Assembly: GCA_028826165.1 (NCBI GenBank)
Contig: JAPDFW010000094.1
Coordinates: forward strand, 197,501 to 261,500
DNA from: Anaeramoeba ignava
Taxonomy: Eukaryota > Metamonada > Anaeramoebidae
Length of the DNA stretch: 64,000 nt
Direction of reading: 5' to 3'
Positions 11,068 to 21,855 of the stretch are shown here, piece after piece. Made by a program: the position numbers and the translations under genes. The notes beneath the pieces are model-generated. The model was not told the DNA's origin, did not search any database, and worked only from the letters and a program-made list of their open reading frames with translations. The number at the start of each line of letters is the position of its first letter. The first letter of the stretch is position 1.

Positions 11068-13041
11068 TTAAAAAATTAAACATTTTTCTTTCTTTTGATT
11101 TTGATTATTAAATTTTTTAATTAATAAATCAAATAAATTTGGATTTGTTTGATTTAATTGAAAATAATCAATTCCAATTTCAATTTCTTCAATTATTTCT
11201 TGTGTAATTTGAATTTCTTCTTTAATTTGATTTGAATAAATCCAATATTCAAATATTTGAAATGATTTATTACTTAATTCACTATAATCTGTAACTTTAT
11301 TAGAAGTATCATTTGTTACAGATAAAAACATTCCTCGATATAATTCACTTCTCATTATTAATATTAATTTAGGAAATTTATATTGTTTTTCTTTTCTTTC
11401 AATTATAAAATCTTTTTCATTTTCATTTTTATTTAAATAAATTCTTTTCATTGTTTCTTCAATTTTTTCATTGTAATTTATAATTTCTTTAATTTCAGAA
11501 TATAATTTTGGATTTATTTTGGAATTATTTGAATAAATCATTTCAAATATTTGATTTGATTCTTTAATTGATTTATTTGAAATAATTTCTTGAAGTTTTT
11601 CAATTTCATTTTGATTTTGATTTAATCTATATTTCAATATTAATTTATGAGCTTCAATTATTTCTCCATTTTTGGTTTTAAATGAAATATCACAAAATTC
11701 TTTTCTTTCAAATAATTTTATCAAATCTTCTTCAAGATTGGAAAAATAAGGAGGAGAATAATAAAGGAATGATCTTTTATATCCACAATAAATATGATAA
11801 TTAGAAATATATTCATTAAATCTTAATTTAGGAAGTTCAATCTGAGATAGAATTAATTGATCTTTTATATTTCCAGTTCCTAATTGACCATATTCATTAT
11901 CTCCGAATATAATCATTTTTCTTTTGGAAGTTAAAATTAAATTATGATTAGTTCCAACAGAAAAATCAAGAATATTATCATCATTTTCAAATAAAGATGA
12001 TTTGATTTCAGTAAATTCACAAGTATCTTTGTTAAGTAGATTATATTGATAATTTCCACACGAATAAAGTGTTCTTTTTGGATTTTGATTTTGATTTTGA
12101 TTTTTATTTTGATTTTTATTTTGATTTTGATTTTGATTTTGATTTTGATTTTGATTTTGATTTTGATTTTGATTTTGATTTTGATTTTGATTTTGATTTT
12201 TATTTTGATTTTGATTTTGATTTTGATTTTGATTTTGATTTTGATTTTGAATTTCATTTTCAATCAACATTATTGAATGCCAATTTCCACATTGAATATC
12301 AATTATTTTGCCTTTTGGAATATTTTGGATTTTGGTTGATTTATCGATTTTTTCTTCTTTTCTTGATTCTCCTAATCCAAGTTGTCCAAATCGATTATCA
12401 CCGCATCCAAATAATTCTTGATTTGAATTTAAAAGAAAAACATGTTTTGAATTACTTTTTGAAAATATTTTAGAAACATTTTTCATCATTAAAATTGGTT
12501 TTTCTGTTTTATAAAGTGTTTCAGAATCAAAACCAAGTTGACCATAATCATTTGAACCAATTCCATAAGCATTTTGATTTGAAGTTAATAAATAAATTGA
12601 TTGATATCCGGAAACAATATCTTGAATTATTCTATCATTTGTATCTTCAATTAATGATGAAATATTGATAAATTCATTTGGATTATCTGGATTAATATCA
12701 ATTCCTTTGGCAAATACATTTCCTTCTATTGCTAAAATAGCTTCATTTCGATAACCAACAGTTACTTTTTGAATATTTTCTTCAATTTGGATTTTTTCAG
12801 GATTTTGTTTTGAATCATTTTCACTTAAATATTCTATTGCTTTTCCATTTTCAAAAAGGAAAATTGTTGAAAATCTTCCTGATGAAATTTGTTTAATTTG
12901 TTTTTCATTTTCATTTTCATTTTCAAATTTAAATTGAATTGGTTTTGTTATTTTATCTGGTTTATTTTTGAAAAGAATTGGATATTGATTTTGACCAACA
13001 AACCAAATATCATTCATATTCATCTTTTTTTTATTTTTCAT
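11068..13041 (-). CDS. RCC1-repeat/BTB protein with C-terminal CaaX box (tandem copy 1)
   Basis: A single intronless frame of 657 residues; the conserved start MNDIWFVGQN lies at 13017, so the first eight residues may not be used. RCC1-type blades are visible as GSNDYGQLGF, GCGDNRFGQLGLGE and FGDNEYGQLGTGN; a further blade is interrupted by an asparagine/glutamine tract of about 60 residues (from roughly 270) encoded by a TTGATT hexamer array. Two BTB-like parts follow: EFCDISFKTKNGEIIEAHKL and FPKLILIMRSELYRGMFLSV. BTB proteins commonly act as cullin-3 adaptors; the substrate is unknown. The protein ends KCLIF-free of further residues as CLIF, a CaaX prenylation signal absent from the neighbouring paralogue. 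Its start is only 37 bases beyond the stop of copy 2. Confidence 0.9.
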   Translation of the reverse strand: MKNKKKMNMNDIWFVGQNQYPILFKNKPDKITKPIQFKFENENENEKQIKQISSGRFSTIFLFENGKAIEYLSENDSKQNPEKIQIEENIQKVTVGYRNEAILAIEGNVFAKGIDINPDNPNEFINISSLIEDTNDRIIQDIVSGYQSIYLLTSNQNAYGIGSNDYGQLGFDSETLYKTEKPILMMKNVSKIFSKSNSKHVFLLNSNQELFGCGDNRFGQLGLGESRKEEKIDKSTKIQNIPKGKIIDIQCGNWHSIMLIENEIQNQNQNQNQNQNQNQNKNQNQNQNQNQNQNQNQNQNQNQNQNQNKNQNKNQNQNQNPKRTLYSCGNYQYNLLNKDTCEFTEIKSSLFENDDNILDFSVGTNHNLILTSKRKMIIFGDNEYGQLGTGNIKDQLILSQIELPKLRFNEYISNYHIYCGYKRSFLYYSPPYFSNLEEDLIKLFERKEFCDISFKTKNGEIIEAHKLILKYRLNQNQNEIEKLQEIISNKSIKESNQIFEMIYSNNSKINPKLYSEIKEIINYNEKIEETMKRIYLNKNENEKDFIIERKEKQYKFPKLILIMRSELYRGMFLSVTNDTSNKVTDYSELSNKSFQIFEYWIYSNQIKEEIQITQEIIEEIEIGIDYFQLNQTNPNLFDLLIKKFNNQNQKKEKCLIF

Positions 13042-13078
13042 TTTATTTTTGAAAAGAAAAAAATGAAAAAAAATAATT

Positions 13079-14857
13079 TTAATTTTGATTATTAAATTTG
13101 TTAATTAATAAATCAAATAAATTTGGATTTGTTTGATTTAATTGAAAATAATCAATTCCAATTTCAATTTCTTCAATAATTTCTTGTGTAATTTTAATTC
13201 CTTTTTTGATTTGATTTGAATAAATCCAATATTCAAATATTTGAAATGATTTATTACTTAATTCACTATAATCTGTAACTTTATTAGATTTATCATTTGT
13301 TACAGATAAAAACATTCCTCGATATAATTCACTTCTCATTATTAATATTAATTTAGGAAATTTATATTTCTTTTCTTTTCTTTCAATTATAAAATCTTTT
13401 TCATTTTCATTTAAATAAATCCTTTTCATTGTTTCTTCAATTTTTTCATTTAAATTTATAATTTCTTTAATTTCTAAATATAATTTTGGATTTATTTTGG
13501 AATTATTTGAATAAATCATTTCAAATATTTGATTTGATTCTTTAATTGATTTTTTTGAAATAATTTCTTGAAGTTTTTCAATTTCATTTTGATTTTGATT
13601 TAATCTATATTTTAATATTAATTTATGAGCTTCAATTATTTCTCCATTTTCTGTTTTAAATGAAATATCACAAAATTCTTTTCTTTCAAATAATTTTATC
13701 AAATCTTCTTCAAGATTGGAAAAAGAAAGAGGAGAATAATAAAGGAATGAATTCCAGTATCCACAATAAATATGATAATTAGAAATTTCTTCATTAAATC
13801 TTAATTCAGGAGGACGTACTTGAACTGGAATTTTATAATCAAGATAGGGGTAATCAATAATATTAAATTGAGGGAAATAATTCTTGCCAAATTCGATCAT
13901 TTTTCCATTTTCTGTTAAAATCAAAGTATGTTCATTTCCAACAGAAACTTCTCGAATATTATCATCATCTTCAAATAAAAATGATTTGAGTTCAGTAAAT
14001 TCATAAGTATCTTTGTAAAATCCATTCGCTTCCTCAAATCCACATGAATAAAGTTTTCTTTTTGGATTTTCATTTTGATTTTCATTTTCAATCAATATTA
14101 TTGAATGAATATATGTAGTTTGAATATCAATTATTTTGCCTTTTGGAATATTTTGGATTTTGGTTAATTTATGGATTTCTGTTTCTTCTTTTAATGTTTC
14201 TCCTAATCCAAGTTGACCGAAATTATTTCTTCCACAACAAAATAATTCTTGATTTGAATTTAAAAGAAAAACATGATTTGAAGAAATTCCTGAAAATATT
14301 TTAGAAACATTTTTCATTATTAAAATTGGTTTTTCTGTTTTATTAAGTGTTTCAGAATCAAAACCAAGTTGACCATATTCATTATCACCAATTCCATAAG
14401 CATTTTGATTTGAAGTTAATAAGTAAATTGAATTTCTTGAACAAACAATATCTTGAATTATTCTATCATTTTTATCTTCAATTAATGATGAAATATTGAT
14501 AAATTGATTTGTATTATTTGGATTGACATCATTTCCTTTTGCAAATACATTTCCTTCTATTGTTAAAATAGCTTCATTTTGAAAACCAACAGTTACTTTT
14601 TGAATATTTTCAATTTGGATTTTTTCAGGATTTTGTTTTGAATCATTTTCATTTAAGTATTCTATTGCTTTTCCATTTTTAAAAAGGAAAATTGTTGAAC
14701 AATAACCTGATGAAATTTGTTTAATTTGTTTTTCATTTTCATTTTCATTTTCATTTTCATTTTCAAATTTAAATTGAATTGGTTTTGTTATTTCTTTTGG
14801 TTTATTTTTGAAAAGAACTGGAGTTTGATTTTGACCAACAAACCAAATATCATTCAT
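13079..14857 (-). CDS. RCC1-repeat/BTB protein (tandem copy 2)
   Basis: Intronless, 592 residues from the conserved MNDIWFVGQN start (the open frame extends 14 codons further up, into the promoter-like TTTTTCATTTTT tract, so I chose the inner ATG). It is collinear with its neighbour: the same WFVGQN opening, GDNEYGQLGF and GRNNFGQLGLGE blades, the EFCDISFKTENGE BTB start and the MRSELYRGMFLSV second BTB segment. It lacks the long NQ tract (only NENQNEN remains), and the last blade diverges. It ends FNNQN without a CaaX box. Tandem duplication is clear. It shares a 94-base divergent promoter with the plus-strand RhoGAP gene. Confidence 0.9.
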   Translation of the reverse strand: MNDIWFVGQNQTPVLFKNKPKEITKPIQFKFENENENENENEKQIKQISSGYCSTIFLFKNGKAIEYLNENDSKQNPEKIQIENIQKVTVGFQNEAILTIEGNVFAKGNDVNPNNTNQFINISSLIEDKNDRIIQDIVCSRNSIYLLTSNQNAYGIGDNEYGQLGFDSETLNKTEKPILIMKNVSKIFSGISSNHVFLLNSNQELFCCGRNNFGQLGLGETLKEETEIHKLTKIQNIPKGKIIDIQTTYIHSIILIENENQNENPKRKLYSCGFEEANGFYKDTYEFTELKSFLFEDDDNIREVSVGNEHTLILTENGKMIEFGKNYFPQFNIIDYPYLDYKIPVQVRPPELRFNEEISNYHIYCGYWNSFLYYSPLSFSNLEEDLIKLFERKEFCDISFKTENGEIIEAHKLILKYRLNQNQNEIEKLQEIISKKSIKESNQIFEMIYSNNSKINPKLYLEIKEIINLNEKIEETMKRIYLNENEKDFIIERKEKKYKFPKLILIMRSELYRGMFLSVTNDKSNKVTDYSELSNKSFQIFEYWIYSNQIKKGIKITQEIIEEIEIGIDYFQLNQTNPNLFDLLINKFNNQN

Positions 14858-14951
14858 TTTATTTTTGAAAAAGAAAAAAAATAATTTTTCATTTTTCATT
14901 TTTCATTTTTCATTTTTTTCATTTTTCATTTTTTTCATTTCATTTTTAATT
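14858..14951. promoter_or_regulatory. 94-base divergent promoter
   Basis: The start codons of RCC1-BTB copy 2 (minus) and the ARHGAP39-like gene (plus) are 94 bases apart. The interval holds about six consecutive TTTTTCATT motifs on the plus strand and little else. Confidence 0.5.
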
Positions 14952-17900
14952 ATGGAAACTGAAAGTAAAATTAAAATTAAAATTAAAATTAAAATTTAAA
15001 ATTGAAAGTAAAATTAAATTTATAAATAAATAGTTTGGTATGAATTGTATGATTTACAATATCAACAAGAATATTATCACAGTCCAATTTATCAACGAAC
15101 ACAATGGGAAAGACCAACAGAAGCAAGTAAAATTTTAAGTGTAGCAGAAGAATTAAGAAAAGGAGATAAAGAAGCAGCAATAAAAAAGTTAGAAGAGTTA
15201 GTAAATACAATTAAGAGAAAAGAAACAGTAAAATATTTTATAAGTGATCAAGAAGAATTAGAAAAAGAAGAAAAAATAAAAGAAGAAAAAATAAAAGAAG
15301 AAAAATTACAAAAAAAAGAAGAAAAACAAAAACAAGAAAAGAAAAAAATAAAAAGAACAATTACAAAAACAAGAAGAATTGAAAAAACAAGAACAATTAC
15401 AAAAACAAGAAGAATTAAAAAAACAAGAAGAATTGAAAAAACAAGAAGAAAAAATAAAAGAAGAAGAATTACAAAAACAAGAACAATTACGACTTCAAGA
15501 ATTACAAAAACAAGAAGAATTGAAAAAACAAGAAGAATTAAAAAAACAAGAAGAATTAAAAAAACAAGAAGAATTGAAAAAACAAGAACAATTACGACTT
15601 CAAGAATTACAAAAACAAGAAGAAGAATTGAAAAAACAAGAACAATTACGACTTCAAGAATTACAAAAACAAGAAGAATTACAAAAACAAGAACAATTAC
15701 GACTTCAAGAATTACAACAAGAAGATGAAAGACAAGAACAATTACGACTTCAAGCATTACAACAAGAAGATGAAAGACAAGAACAATTACGACTTGAAGA
15801 ATTACAGAAAGAAAATGAACAAAAAATTCAACGGAAATCACCACAAAACTTACGGGGCATACCCCCACCTATTAACATACCAAAAGCACCCAGAGGTCGG
15901 TCACCAAAAAGAATCTCACCGAGTCGATCTCTTCCGAACCAAAGGGGAGCGAGGAATGTTTCACCTCGTGGAAGGAAACCCATAAGCATCAAAGACAAGC
16001 AAGCGATGTTTGAACAAAAATCGAGGGCACAAACGCCCAAAGAGGAAAGCATAAAAAAGCCTTTTGATTTCCAGCAAATGAAGAATAAATTTGGTGCTCA
16101 AAATCCCCCTGTTAATGAGAATCAAAATACCCCTTCTTTGCAGAGAAATCAAGATAAAGACCAGAGAAGAAAAACTCTTCCTCCAAGATCAAATAAATTG
16201 GCTGCTTTGCAATCTAAGCTTTCTATGACTTCGCAAATTCAGGTTTCTATCCCTCAACCTTCTAGAACTGCTGAGGATGTTGATGTTGTTCATAATGCTC
16301 TTGAAAAAACTACTGTTAAGAATCCTCAAGATGATGATACTCAAGTATTTTTATTTTTTGGAATTTAAAATTATTTAAATTAAAATATAAATTAAAATTA
16401 AAATTAAAATCAAAATTATTTAAATTAAAATTAAAATTAAAAATAAAATTAAAAATTAAAAATAAAATTAAAATTAAAATTAAAATTAAAATCAAAATTA
16501 AAATCAAAATAAAATTAAAATAAAATTAAAATTAAAATAAAAATTAAAATTAAAATTAAAATTAAAATCAAAATAAAATTAAAATTAAAATTAAAATTAA
16601 AATTAAAATTAAAATCAAAATTAAAATTAAAATTAAAATTAAAATTAAAATCAAAATTATTTAAATTAAAATTATAATTAAAATCAAAATTAAAATTAAA
16701 ATCAAAATTAAAATTAAAATCAAAATTAAAATTGAAATTAAAATAAAAATTAAAATTAAAATCAAAATTAAAAATTAAAATTGAAATTAAAAATAAAATT
16801 AAAATTGTTTAAATTTAAAATTAAAATTAAAATTAAAATTAAAATTAAAATTAAAATTAAAATTAAAATTAAAATTATAATTATAATCAAAATTATAATT
16901 AAAATTAAAATCAAAATCAAAATAAAAATCAAAAGGACAACCAAAAACCTAAAAAACTTAATGATAAATTAAACAAAGATATCCAACGTTTTCAACTTTC
17001 TGGTTTTGCAGAAAAACATTTTAAGAAAAGAAAAAATGGAATAATTTTTAAAAGAGAAGTTCCTGTTAAAAAATTATTATCTTATTCCAAAAATCCAATT
17101 AAAACTTCATTATTACGTTTACCAACTGTTGAAGATTGTAGATTAGCAGTTGATGCTTTTCGAAGTATAAATTTATATTAAATTATTTGCAATTACATGA
17201 AATCAAATTACATGAAATCAAATTAAATTAAATTAAATTAAATCAAATTAAATTAAATTAAATCAAATCAAATTAAATTAAATTAAATTAAATCAAATTA
17301 AATTAAATTAAATTACATGAAATCAAATTAAAATTAAATTAAATTAAAATTAAAATTTTTGAAAATAAATATTTTAGATGTCTTGATTTATTGCGGAGAA
17401 AGAACATCAAGATTTTCAAATCCTATTATTGCTCTAACACAAAATTTACAATTTGGAATACGCTCACCACAACTACGTGATGAATTATATATTCAGATAT
17501 GCAAACAAACAAATGATAATTCAAATTCAGCAAGTTTGAAAAAAGCTTGGCAAATCTTTTCATTATACAGTCAAACATTTCCACCAACACGTGATTTTGA
17601 GAATTATTTGACTAGTTTTCTTCTTCAAGAATTGGAAAAAAAAGATCAAAATGTTTGTGCTCATGCTAAATATACTCTTAGAAAGCTTAAATTCATTTGT
17701 ACTCATGAATTTAAAACTGATATGCCTGGTGCTAATATTATAGAAAATATTGCTAATGAACCTTTTAAACCTTTTGTTTTTGGAGTTACTCTAAGTGAAT
17801 GTATGGTTCATCAAAAGAAAGATTTCCCAAGTTTACAAATTCCTCGTGTTTTAAATCTTTTTGTTGAGAAAATTATTGCTAAAAATGGTATAAATTTTAA

Positions 17901-19022
17901 ACATTTCAATTTAATTTACAAAATATTTCAAATTACAAAATTATTTCAATTTACAAAATATTTCAATTTACTAAATATTTTAATTTACTAAATATTTCAA
18001 TTTACTAAATATTTCAATTTACTAAATATTTCAATTTAATAAATATTTTAAATTACAAAATATTTCAAATTAATAAATATTTCAAATTACAAAACATTTC
18101 AAATTATTAAATATTTCAATTTACAAATTATTTTAAATTATTTCAATTTAATAAATATTTTAAATTACAAAATATTTCAAATTAATAAATATTTCAAATT
18201 ACAAAATATTTCAATTTACTAAATATTTCAAATTACAAATTATTTCAATTTACAAATTATTTCAAATTACAAAATATTTAAAATTACAAAATATTTCAAA
18301 TTACAAAATATTCCAATTTACAAAATATTTCAATTTACTAAATATTTCAAATTACAAAATATTTTAAATTACAAATTATTTTAATTTACAAAATATTTCA
18401 ATTTACAAAATATTTCAATTTACAAAATATTTCAAATTATTTCAAATTACAAAACATTTTAATTTAATGAAAAAAAGGAGCAACAACACGCGGAATTTTA
18501 AGGTAAAAATTTTTCATAAATAAAATATTATCAAAACTAAAAAAAATTAAAAACATGATTAAACTTTAAAACAGACCATCACGAAGCACAGAAACAGCAG
18601 AGTCTATCAAAGAAAAAATTGATCAAGGAGATTACACAATTGATGAAGATGATCCAGCAACATATGTGACACTTCTGAAAATGTGGCTCAACGAATTAGA
18701 AGAACCATTGATTCCATATGAAGAATATGAAAACTTTATTGATTGCGCAACTAATTTTTCCAAACTTAATAAAATGATTAAAAAATTACCTCAATTAAAT
18801 CGACTTGTTCTTGCTTATTTAACTAGTCTTTTCCAAGAATTTGCAAAAGAAAAAAATTCTACTCTTTCAAGATTAGATCCTGACCAAATAGGAGCTTTTT
18901 TCGGTCCTGTTATTTTGAGATCTAAAGCTTCTGTTATCAGGGATTATTATCAAGAAAGAACTATTCGTTTTATTGTTACTTTGATTTCTCAATGGAATGT
19001 TTCCAAAATTTTGAACTTTTAA
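14952..19022 (+). CDS. ARHGAP39: WW-coiled coil-MyTH4-RhoGAP protein (ARHGAP39-like), apparent frameshift
   Basis: Exons 14952-14964, 15034-16344, 16936-17164, 17378-17887, 18478-18502 and 18575-19022. The N-terminus gives a WW domain (W..LYD...EYYH...TQWERP, residues 6-32). A KQEEL/RLQEL charged coiled coil follows, then a basic proline-rich linker. MyTH4 begins FAEKHFKKRKNG, then KKLLSYSKNPIKTSLL, and continues LRDELYIQICKQT; RhoGAP follows with the arginine finger in TTRGIFR. This is the order in ARHGAP39/Vilse, a Rac/Cdc42 GAP. Within exon 2 the frame shifts: the A-run at 15350-15354 appears one base too long, since reading one base fewer there continues the KIKEQLQKQ pattern. All downstream frames then agree and the total would be 844 residues. 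Either a homopolymer assembly error or a real lesion; domains after it look intact, favouring error. Confidence 0.85.
16345..16935. repeat. RhoGAP gene intron 2, AAAATT repeat
   Basis: Array of AAAATT with AAAATC variants and a few TTATTTAAATT interruptions, bounded by donor GTATTTTT and acceptor AAAAG. Confidence 0.88.
17165..17377. repeat. RhoGAP gene intron 3, AAATTAAATC repeat
   Basis: Short array of AAATT pentamers with AAATC variants and three copies of TTACATGAAATC. Confidence 0.8.
17888..18477. repeat. RhoGAP gene intron 4, AAATATTTCAATTTAC repeat
   Basis: About 30 copies of a 15-16 base unit, AAATATTTCAATTTAC and close variants, fill the intron upstream of the 25-base exon carrying the arginine finger. 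Confidence 0.88.
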
Positions 19023-19855
19023 TTTCAATTTCAAATTCAACTTCAATTTCAATTTAAATTTCAACTTAAATTTTAATTTCAAATTTAATTTCAAATTCAA
19101 TTTCAAATTTAATTTCAATTTAAATTTCAACTTTAATTTCAAATTTAATTTCAAATTTAATTTCAATTTAAATTTCAATTTTAATTTCAAATTTAATTTC
19201 AATTTCAATTTCAATTTCAATTTCAATTTCAATTTCAAATTCAATTTCAATTTTAATTTCAAATTCAAATTCAATTTCAATTTCAATTTCAATTTCAAAT
19301 TCAAATTCAATTTCAATTTTAATTTTAATTTCAATTTCAAATTCAACTTAAATTTTAATTTCAAAATAATTTTTCATTTTTCATTTTTATTTTCAAATTT
19401 TTTTAATTTTTAATTATTTTTCAATATGGGAGATGATTTCAATTTCAATTTCAATTTCAATTTCAATTTCAATTTCAAATTCAAATTCAAATTCAATTTC
19501 AATTTTAATTTCAAATTTAATTTCAAATTCAATTTCAATTTCAAATTCAAATTCAACTTAAATTTTAATTTCAAAATCAATATCAATTTCAAATTCAAAT
19601 TCAATTTCAATTTCAATTTCAAATTTCAATTTCAATTTCAATTTCAATTTTAATTTCAATTTCAACTTCAATTTTAATTTCAAATTCAAATTTCAATTTC
19701 AATTTCAATTTCAATTTCAAATTCAAATTCAAATTTCAATTTCAATTTCAATTTCAATTTCAATTTTAATTTCAATTTCAATTTCAATTTCAATTTCAAT
19801 TTCAATTTTTTTACTTTGAATTTTCCTTTTTTTTTCATTCAAAATAAAAAGAGGA
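19023..19855. repeat. TTTCAA hexamer array between genes
   Basis: Intergenic DNA of TTTCAA units with TTTAAA and TTTTAA variants starts directly at the RhoGAP stop codon. It is interrupted at about 19361-19434 by a partial copy of the next gene's 5' end. Reading frames through it are repeat artefacts. Confidence 0.88.
19361..19434 (+). other. Truncated duplicate of the next gene's promoter and start codon
   Basis: This segment matches 19855-19934, including the TTTTTCATTTTT motifs, the TTTTTAATTATTTTTCAATATG stretch (in near-identical form) and the codons ATGGGAGATGAT. After these four codons it runs into the TTTCAA array, so it is a broken 5' remnant, not a working gene. Confidence 0.7.
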
Positions 19856-19922
19856 AAATAATTTTTTTCATTTTTCATTTTTTATTTTTCATTTTTTTGC
19901 TTTTTTTAATTATTTTTTCAAT

Positions 19923-20896
19923 ATGGGAGATGATGGTATTAGAGCAGTTTTAGGAGGATTTGCTTTTTGTCTTTTAATTGTGTCAATTTGCTTTATTCCT
20001 GTATTTTTATTTTTATTTTCATTTATTCAAAAAAAATAAAAAAAATTTATAAAATTTTCAATAAAAATAAGTTTGGAATTGTTTGTCTTATTGTTGGAAG
20101 TTTTCTTGGAAGTACAACATGGTTAGTTATTGGTTATCTTATTTTATTCCTTCCTTTAGCTTTAGTTATTGTTTTAATCATTATTTTCTGTTATCGAAAA
20201 CCAAGGTAAATTAATTATAATTATAAATATAAATATAAATATAAATATAAGTATAAATATAAATATAAATATAAATATAAATATAAATATAAATCTAAAT
20301 ATAAATATAAATCTAAATATAAATCTAAATATAAATATAAATATAAATATAAATATAAATATAAATATAAATATAAATATAAATCTAAATATAAATATAA
20401 ATATAAATATAATTATAAATATAATTATAAATATAAATATAAATATAAATATAAATATAAATATAAATATAAATATAAATATAAATATAAATATAAATAT
20501 AAATATAAATATAAATATAAATATAAATATAAATATAAATATAATTATAAATATAATTATAAATATAAATATAAATATAAATATAAATATAAACAAATTT
20601 CCTTAAATAGATCTATTAGTTACAACGAAAATGATGCTGTAGTTTCTACAACACAAATCCAATATCAACAACCACCATTGAATCAACAACAATATCAACA
20701 ACCACCAATGATGAATCAACAACAATATCGACAACAACCAATAATTCCACAATATCAACAACCACCAGTAAATCAACAATATTTCCAACAACCACAAATG
20801 ATGAATCAACAACAATATTTACAACAACCACCAATAATGAATCAACCAACAGCTCCATTGGAAGAAACTCCAAATCAACAAACAGAAAATAATTGA
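19923..20896 (+). CDS. Small two-helix membrane protein with Q/N/P-rich tail (paralogue A)
   Basis: Exons 19923-20000, 20072-20205 and 20611-20896 (phases 0 and 2), 165 residues. Exon 1 encodes MGDDGIRAVLGG and a first hydrophobic segment; exon 2 encodes hydrophobic stretches ending LIIIFCYRKPR. Exon 3 is a cytosol-like tail of QQPPMMNQQQY-type repeats ending in APLEE. It has two exon-by-exon paralogues at 21140 and 48421 whose first exon is also exactly 78 bases. I do not recognise the family. Short membrane proteins with PY/QP-rich tails can act as trafficking or ubiquitin-ligase adaptors, but no PPxY is seen and this is only a possibility. Confidence 0.8.
20206..20610. repeat. ATAAAT hexamer intron
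   Basis: Intron 2 of paralogue A is a nearly pure ATAAAT array with scattered ATAAATCTAA and ATAATTATAA variants. The corresponding intron of paralogue B is only 90 bases and lacks it, so the array arose after the duplication or was lost in B. Confidence 0.92.
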
Positions 20897-21139
20897 AACA
20901 ATTTTCTTGTTTTTTCAATTTCAATTTTAATTTTAATTTTAATTTTAATTTTAATTTCTATTCTTTTTGGAAAACAAATTTATTTTATTAAAAACCAAAA
21001 AAACAAACAAGAAAAAAAAAAGTGGAACATTTATTTATTTATTTTTTATTTATTTTTTTGCTTTTTATTATTTTCCCTAAATAAATTTTTTTTTTGATTT
21101 TTTTTTTTCATTTTTTCTTTTTTTATTAAAATTTTTAAA

Positions 21140-21855
21140 ATGAGTAATGATGGTTTAAGAGCAGTTTTAGGAGGATTTACTTGTTGTCTTTTAATTATCT
21201 CCATTTTCTTTATTCCTGTATTTTTATTTTTATTATTTTCATTTATTCAAAAAAAAATAAAAAAAATTTTAAATAAAAAAATAAAAAGGTTGGAATCATT
21301 TTTATTATAATTGGTAGTACTTTTGATAGTCCAGGATGGATAATACTTGGATATATTATTTTATTTCTTCCAGTTGGTTTAATAATTGTGATAATAATTA
21401 TATTCTTTTATAAAAGACCCAAGTAAGAAAAAAGCAAAAAAAAAAAAAAATCAATCAAAAAAATCAATCAAAAAAATCAATCAAAAAAATAAAAATTTAT
21501 TTTATAAAATAGAACTGTTATTTATTCAGATGAAGTAGTTATTTCAAAATCGGATATTCCTTATCAACAAATTCCACCAAATCAATATCGACAACCAAAT
21601 CAATATCAACAACAATATCAACAACCAAATCAATATCAACAACCAAATCAATATCAACAACCAATAATGAATCAACCAAATCAATATCAACAACCAATGA
21701 TGAATCAACCAAATCAATATCAACAACCAATAATGAATCAACCAATAATGAATCAACCAAATCAATATCAACAACCAATAATGAATCAACCAATAATGAA
21801 TCAACCAACAGCTCCATTGGAAGAAACACAAAACCAAAAAACAGAAAATAATTAA
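21140..21855 (+). CDS. Small two-helix membrane protein with Q/N/P-rich tail (paralogue B)
   Basis: Exons 21140-21217, 21289-21422 and 21513-21855, 184 residues; exons 1 and 2 have exactly the lengths of paralogue A (78 and 134) and the same phases. The protein begins MSNDGLRAVLGGFTCCLL, has hydrophobic segments ending IIIIFFYKRPK, and a tail of NQYQQP repeats ending APLEE as in A. The repeat register differs from A, so the tails have evolved separately. The sequence between the copies (20897-21139) holds a TTTTTCATTTTT promoter-like tract. Function unknown. Confidence 0.8.

Noticed and set aside
15248-15868. Minus-strand frame rich in valine and leucine
   Set aside because: Antisense of the coiled-coil exon of the RhoGAP gene; no start context or domain.
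19426-19653. Frame starting MGDDFNFNFN
   Set aside because: Only four real codons from a duplicated gene start, then TTTCAA repeat.
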